NCBI GenBank assembly: GCA_018700655.1
Contig: JABIUG010000203.1
Coordinates: 1-11,049, forward strand
Direction of reading: 5' to 3'
Origin: Rhodospirillaceae bacterium
GTDB taxonomy: Bacteria; Pseudomonadota; Alphaproteobacteria; SP197
Length of the DNA: 11,049 bases
Position 1 is the first letter of the stretch. Each line of letters opens with the position of its first letter. The position numbers and the translations under genes were made by a program. This document shows, piece by piece, positions 7,661 through 11,049 of this stretch. The notes beneath the pieces are model-generated. The model was not told the origin of the DNA, ran no database searches, and saw nothing but the letters and a program-made list of their open reading frames with translations.

Positions 7661-8675
7661 TTCGATCCACCCGCGTGCGGTGTCGCGCGAGTCCCGTTTT
7701 GTACTGCTCGCCAGCGGCCTCTATGCACTGGCGGTCGTGATGCTGAGCTAATTCACCAACTTTCATTTCATGTCGACGCCGATCGTACCGGCGACCATGA
7801 CCGGTGTCGCGGTTTCGCTTTATCTCGGCTTCAAGAGCAACCAGGCCTATGGGCGATGGTGGGAAGCGCGCACGATCTGGGGGGCGATCATCAACGACAG
7901 CCGGAGCTGGGCCAACGCCGTGCTGAATCTGGCCCAGTCGGATGATGGGACAGCGCTGGATCACGAAACCAGACGCGCGCTTGTGATGCGCCATCTGGCC
8001 TGGCTCAATGCCCTGGCTTTCCAGCTACGCGTTGCCAGCCGCAAACGACGCGTCAGCGCCAATCGTATGTTCCACCATTTCGCCGGGCTTGAAGGCCCCT
8101 CGTTCCACCGTGACCCCGTGAGTTATGAGCGTCTGCTCAGCAATCGCGATCGCGAGGAACTTGAGGGCAAGACCAATCACGCCGCCCATATCATGATCCA
8201 ACAGGGCAATGCGCTTTCAGGTCTGGCGCGCGACGAGCGTATCGACAACTTCCGTCATATAGCCATGAACCAGCTGATCGAGCGCAACTATGACAATCAA
8301 GGTGCCTGCGAGAGGATCAAGAACACGCCCTTCCCGCGCGCCGTCGATGTTTTCGGCCGCGCCTTTACCTGGCTATTCATCGCCATGCTGCCGCTCGCCT
8401 TCATCGACGCCTCCAAGGACGAGGTGTCGTTACACGGGTTCAACACCAGCGAAGCACAGATTTACACGTTTATCGTCATCCCGTTCTCGATGATCATCTC
8501 CTGGATATTCTTTTTCATGGAAAGGGTCGGCGAAAGCATGGAAGACCCGTTCGATGGCTCATCCCATGACGTTCCGATCTCAACTCTGGTGCGCAGCATC
8601 GAAATAGACCTTCACGAGATGCTCGGCGAAGAACCGCCAGAAAAGCTGCAGCCGGTCAACGGCATCGCGTTCTAG
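7647..8675 (+). pseudogene. Bestrophin-family (UPF0187) anion channel gene, interrupted by one in-frame TAA
   Basis: Read in one frame from the ATG at 7647, this encodes a 342-codon bestrophin-like membrane protein. The first 34 codons (MYILDSIHPRAVSRES, then a hydrophobic segment) are followed by TAA at 7749-7751, and the frame then stays open to 8675. The next in-frame ATG is at 7770, giving a 301-residue product that may be called as the gene. Bestrophin hallmarks downstream are intact: FKSNQAYGRWWEARTIWGAIINDSRSWA, two hydrophobic stretches (FTWLFIAMLPLAFI and YTFIVIPFSMIISWIFFF), and VGESMEDPFDGSSHDVPI. The start at 7647 has a GGAAG ribosome site 9 nt upstream and overlaps the carbonic anhydrase end. 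The restart at 7770 has no visible ribosome site and would lose most of the first membrane helix. I therefore infer a full-length ancestral gene with a recent nonsense change or a sequencing error. Family members conduct chloride or bicarbonate in some organisms; selectivity here is unknown. Confidence 0.8.
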
Positions 8676-8719
8676 GGACATGACACCAAAGCACAGTGGC
8701 GGACCAAACAAGCAGGACC

Positions 8720-10132
8720 CTAGGAGGGTGTAGTCGTGAGCGCGACAAATTCCTCGGAAACCTCGAGATAGAGGTCCACATCGGCTTCGCTGTGCGCGAA
8801 CGAGCACGCCGGACCCGCCGTATCCAGTGCTTCCCAGATGCCCCTGTTGGCCATGAACACACGCCGCGTGTTTGAGAAGAAGATATCCATCGTCGCGGCG
8901 GATTCTTCGGTGTTGCGCGGAAACTCGGGCCCAAGCACCCAGCCGCAGCGGCCACCGATCAGCGGCGCGCACCAGTCGAGCCCGCGCCTCGCAAAGATCG
9001 CCTCCAGACCTTCGGCGAGCCGGATGCCAAGCAGATCAACCCGGGCATACCCTTCGGCTGTCAGGCACTCCTCCAGTGCCGCACGTGCGGCAGCAAGCAC
9101 CAGCGCGCTGGCAAAGGTAGTTCCGCCGGTCACGATGGCGGCACTGCCGTCCTCGATGGGAGACGGCGGTCTCGAATTTGCCTCGAACACACGGGCCAGT
9201 TGCTCTGTCATCCCGTAGGCAGCGAAGGGAACGCCGGTGCCAAGCCCCTTGCCGAGCGTCACAAGATCGGGCTTGAGCCCCCACAGGTTCGTCAGCCCGC
9301 CATAGGCAAAGGAGTGCGTGTGGGCTTCGTCGAGGGCGAGCAAGGAACCTGCCTCACGGATCATCGCCTGGGCCTTCGGCCAGAAATCCTCATCGGGAAA
9401 GATCAGATTGAAGTTCGTCAGCATGGGTTCGCTGAGAACGCAGGCGATATCGCCTGCCGCCAATGCCGCCTCGAGGGCAGAAAGGTCGTTGAACGGGATG
9501 GTGACTTCGCCGCGGGCCGCGTTCGAACTCAATCCTGGTGTGTCAGGCGCAGGCCCATCGCCGTCAACGCGCCCCAGCACGTCCACCACGTCGCCGTGAT
9601 ACTTGCCCTCGAACATCAGCACCAGATCACGCCCGGTGTAGACACGCGCCAGACGGATTATCTCGGCATTGGAACTGGAGGCGGCTCCGGTGAACTGCCA
9701 GAAAGGCAGGCCGACGCGTTCGGCAAGGCTCTGGGTCGCCGCAATCGCGTCCTCGGTGGGCAGGAGAAAGGAGGCCCCCCTCGCCGCGCGATCGCTGATC
9801 GCCCGCGTCACCGGCTCCGGTGCAAAGCCCAGAAACCCGGCGATGTCGACCTGATTCATATCCAGATAACGATGACCATCGACATCCTCGAAATACGCGC
9901 CCACACCCGTATCGGGGAAGATGGTCGGGTGTTCGTAGAGCCCGGTCATCCATGTCATCGGTACGCCGTTCGGCATGGACGCACGCCCACGCTCCTGCAA
10001 CGCGTGCGAACGCGGGTGGGTGCGCGCAAACGCGGCGTCCTCCTTTTCCCGCAGGGCGTGGATTGCGGCTTGATCGAGTCTCTGCAGGGACATGGTCGTC
10101 ATCCGGTTACTTCGCAGCATCGGAACGATCAT
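8720..10132 (-). CDS. Class III PLP-dependent aminotransferase, glutamate-1-semialdehyde aminomutase-like
   Basis: A 470-residue fold-type I PLP enzyme resembling glutamate-1-semialdehyde 2,1-aminomutase and related class III aminotransferases. K295 in VTLGKGLGTG is the expected Schiff-base lysine, D268 in LLALDEAHTHS the expected pyridine-nitrogen aspartate, and FEGKYHGD (174-181) is the typical loop. Two motifs deviate from the usual family pattern. The phosphate-binding SGTEAN is replaced by AASSSN (150-155), and the usual DEVxTGFR-like stretch is DEAHTHSFAYGG. It is therefore unlikely to be the tetrapyrrole enzyme HemL, and its substrate is unknown. Starts at residues 1, 5, 11 and 14 are possible; a GGAG lies only 1 nt before the first ATG, so one of the internal ATGs (10102 or 10093) may be used. 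It lies 42 nt downstream of the NTF2-like gene and converges on the bestrophin gene. Confidence 0.85.
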   Translation of the reverse strand: MIVPMLRSNRMTTMSLQRLDQAAIHALREKEDAAFARTHPRSHALQERGRASMPNGVPMTWMTGLYEHPTIFPDTGVGAYFEDVDGHRYLDMNQVDIAGFLGFAPEPVTRAISDRAARGASFLLPTEDAIAATQSLAERVGLPFWQFTGAASSSNAEIIRLARVYTGRDLVLMFEGKYHGDVVDVLGRVDGDGPAPDTPGLSSNAARGEVTIPFNDLSALEAALAAGDIACVLSEPMLTNFNLIFPDEDFWPKAQAMIREAGSLLALDEAHTHSFAYGGLTNLWGLKPDLVTLGKGLGTGVPFAAYGMTEQLARVFEANSRPPSPIEDGSAAIVTGGTTFASALVLAAARAALEECLTAEGYARVDLLGIRLAEGLEAIFARRGLDWCAPLIGGRCGWVLGPEFPRNTEESAATMDIFFSNTRRVFMANRGIWEALDTAGPACSFAHSEADVDLYLEVSEEFVALTTTPS

Positions 10133-10174
10133 GCTCCACGTGCTGCAGGGGCCTGTTAGAGCAGAATGCGTTTG

Positions 10175-10549
10175 TTACGCCGCCGGCTCATACAAATGAA
10201 ACACCTTGTTCATGATCTTCCACTGCCCATCCACCTTGAGCATGGTGAAAAGGTCCGTGTACCGGTCACCAGTCCAGTTTTCGATATCCACGCGCACCAT
10301 CGCGACCGTTTCGGCAAGATCAATGTTGGTGATCTCCGTTTGAATATCAGGCGCCGGTCCATTCTCGTCGTTGAACTCGAAGAGCTCTTGAATCGGACCT
10401 GCCATGAGATCCGGTCCGGCATAACCAAAGATCGTGGCGTCCAGATGAAACGCCGGTTTCATCACATCACCTTTCCCGGTTTTGGCACCATCGACGTAGA
10501 TTCCGATGACCTTTTTGATTGCCTCTAACTCGGCAGCATCAGCACTCAT
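10175..10549 (-). CDS. NTF2-like / putative lumazine-binding family small protein
   Basis: A 124-residue cytoplasmic protein with the NTF2-like alpha+beta pattern. An N-terminal helix (EAIKKVIGIYVDGAKTGKGDVMKPAFH) leads into HLDATIFGY and then alternating strands (ITNIDLAETVAMVRVDIENW, RYTDLFTMLKVDGQWKIMNKVFHLY). This matches the Lumazine_bd_2/SnoaL-like group, whose members bind small molecules or act as minor enzymes; specific functions are mostly unknown. The ATG at 10549 is fixed by an excellent ribosome site, AGGAGGG, 6 nt upstream. It precedes the aminotransferase by 42 nt on the same strand, so the two are probably cotranscribed and may act on the same compound. Confidence 0.85.
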   Translation of the reverse strand: MSADAAELEAIKKVIGIYVDGAKTGKGDVMKPAFHLDATIFGYAGPDLMAGPIQELFEFNDENGPAPDIQTEITNIDLAETVAMVRVDIENWTGDRYTDLFTMLKVDGQWKIMNKVFHLYEPAA

Positions 10550-10555
10550 GGGAAA

Positions 10556-10562
10556 CCCTCCT
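10556..10562 (-). promoter_or_regulatory. Strong ribosome binding site of the NTF2-like gene
   Basis: Minus-strand AGGAGGG, 6 nt before the ATG at 10549. It is the strongest Shine-Dalgarno sequence in the window and settles the start of this small gene. Confidence 0.8.
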
Positions 10563-10614
10563 GATTATTCTGTTTGCGGTACACCCGTCACAGCGACCGA
10601 GTGTCGTCGAAATC

Positions 10615-10653
10615 TAAAACCGATCAACTGATTGCACTACCGGATAAAACCGA
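10615..10653. repeat. Direct repeat of TAAAACCGA, two copies 30 bp apart
   Basis: Identical 9-mers lie at 10615-10623 and 10645-10653, in the 114-bp gap between the EamA gene and the NTF2-like gene. The 30-bp period is close to three helical turns, so this could be a tandem regulator site upstream of the NTF2-like gene. Two short copies may also be chance. Confidence 0.35.
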
Positions 10654-10663
10654 CGCCACTGCA

Positions 10664-11049
10664 TCACCGCCGCTCCGCCGAAACCAGGGCAACGCCGACG
10701 ACGGCAATCACCATACCAGTGATGGCAACCGCCGCCAGCGTCTCACCGAAGAAGAGCCAGCCCATCACGGCCGTGGTGGGCGGGCTGAGGTAAAGCAGAC
10801 TGGTGACCTTGGTCGCGGCCCCACGTGCCACAAGGTAATAGAAGTCCATAATGGCGATGACCGAAAGGCAGACGGCCGACCAGACCAGCGCGAAGATGTA
10901 TTCGCCGGTCCACGAGGTCTCCATGGTCTCGAACAGACCCGCGAGGGCAAGGATCACCACGCAGCTGACAATGTTCTGGATCGCCACCGTTGTACGCAGA
11001 TCGAAGCCCACGCAGAACTTCTTCTGATAGAGGGTGCCGCCGGTGATGG
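10664..11049 (-). CDS. EamA/DMT-family transporter (partial, N-terminus beyond right edge)
   Basis: The C-terminal 127 residues or so of an EamA transporter; the frame is open to the right edge. A GTG at 11011 is internal, not the start, because the codons before it read ITGGTLYQKKFC, a typical family segment at the start of the second EamA repeat. Hydrophobic helices follow: IQNIVSCVVILALAGLF, YIFALVWSAVCLSVIAIMDFYYLV, SLLYLSPPTTAVMGWLFFGE and LAAVAITGMVIAVVGVALV. The SPPTTAVMGWLFFGE motif is characteristic. Cargo is unknown. It differs clearly from the EamA protein at 5997-6935. It ends 114 nt before the NTF2-like gene on the same strand. Confidence 0.88.
   Translation of the reverse strand, partial: ITGGTLYQKKFCVGFDLRTTVAIQNIVSCVVILALAGLFETMETSWTGEYIFALVWSAVCLSVIAIMDFYYLVARGAATKVTSLLYLSPPTTAVMGWLFFGETLAAVAITGMVIAVVGVALVSAERR

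Noticed and set aside
7749..7751. Recoded stop (selenocysteine or pyrrolysine)
   Set aside because: The codon is TAA, whereas those residues use TGA and TAG; no recoding hairpin or readthrough context is evident.
8672..8723. CTAGGG / CCCTAG inverted repeat spanning both convergent stop codons
   Set aside because: Arms are only 6 bp with a 40-nt loop and no T-run; both contain TAG stop codons, so the symmetry is easily coincidental and not a good bidirectional terminator.
9200..10159. 319-codon plus-strand frame
   Set aside because: It is antisense to the aminotransferase; long spurious frames are common opposite GC-rich genes, and the translation has no recognisable domain.
10168..10180. 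GCGT/ACGC hairpin at the end of the NTF2-like gene
   Set aside because: Four-base stem overlapping the stop codon and no T-run; too weak to call a terminator.
10664..11011. Complete 115-residue small membrane protein starting at GTG 11011
   Set aside because: The frame continues upstream to the window edge with EamA-like residues, so the GTG is an internal valine codon of a truncated gene.

Overview
This is a GC-rich window of chromosomal type with ordinary metabolic and transport genes, densely packed and partly coupled. The organism is most likely an alphaproteobacterium. That rests on protein flavour (a soxBDA-type heterotetrameric sarcosine oxidase, Tat-exported family 5 solute-binding protein, EamA transporters) and base composition; no rRNA or other marker gene is present. 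I see no tRNA, CRISPR array, insertion sequence or phage gene.

Left block (1-3202, minus strand): soxB, soxD and soxA, transcribed right to left. They encode the beta, delta and alpha subunits of tetrahydrofolate-dependent sarcosine oxidase. soxA has no stop inside the window; it is open to the left edge and 561 residues are visible. Spacings are very tight: 9 nt between soxB and soxD, and a 4-nt ATGA overlap between soxD and soxA. A 346-bp divergent control region (3203-3548) follows. It holds three related CTGTG-NN-CACAG-type sites, two of which bracket a GATAAT box in the direction of soxB. On the other side, reading rightward, is a Tat-exported family 5 ABC-transporter solute-binding protein (3549-5150) with no permease genes next to it.

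Middle block (5239-8675, plus strand): an acetolactate decarboxylase overlapping an EamA/DMT transporter by GTGA. Then comes a beta-class carbonic anhydrase whose last codons overlap the start of a bestrophin-family channel gene. The bestrophin frame carries one in-frame TAA at codon 35 and is otherwise intact.

Right block (8720-11049, minus strand): a divergent class III aminotransferase related to glutamate-1-semialdehyde aminomutase, a small NTF2-like protein, and the C-terminal half of a second EamA transporter cut by the right edge.

Working together: soxBDA oxidises sarcosine to glycine, formaldehyde (as methylene-THF) and H2O2. The divergent binding protein plausibly captures a related nitrogen compound under the same regulator. 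Carbonic anhydrase plus bestrophin suggests a CO2/bicarbonate or pH module. I found no clearly new multi-gene system. The best leads are the shared palindromic operators, the carbonic anhydrase-bestrophin pair with its nonsense codon, and the aminotransferase with altered PLP-site motifs.
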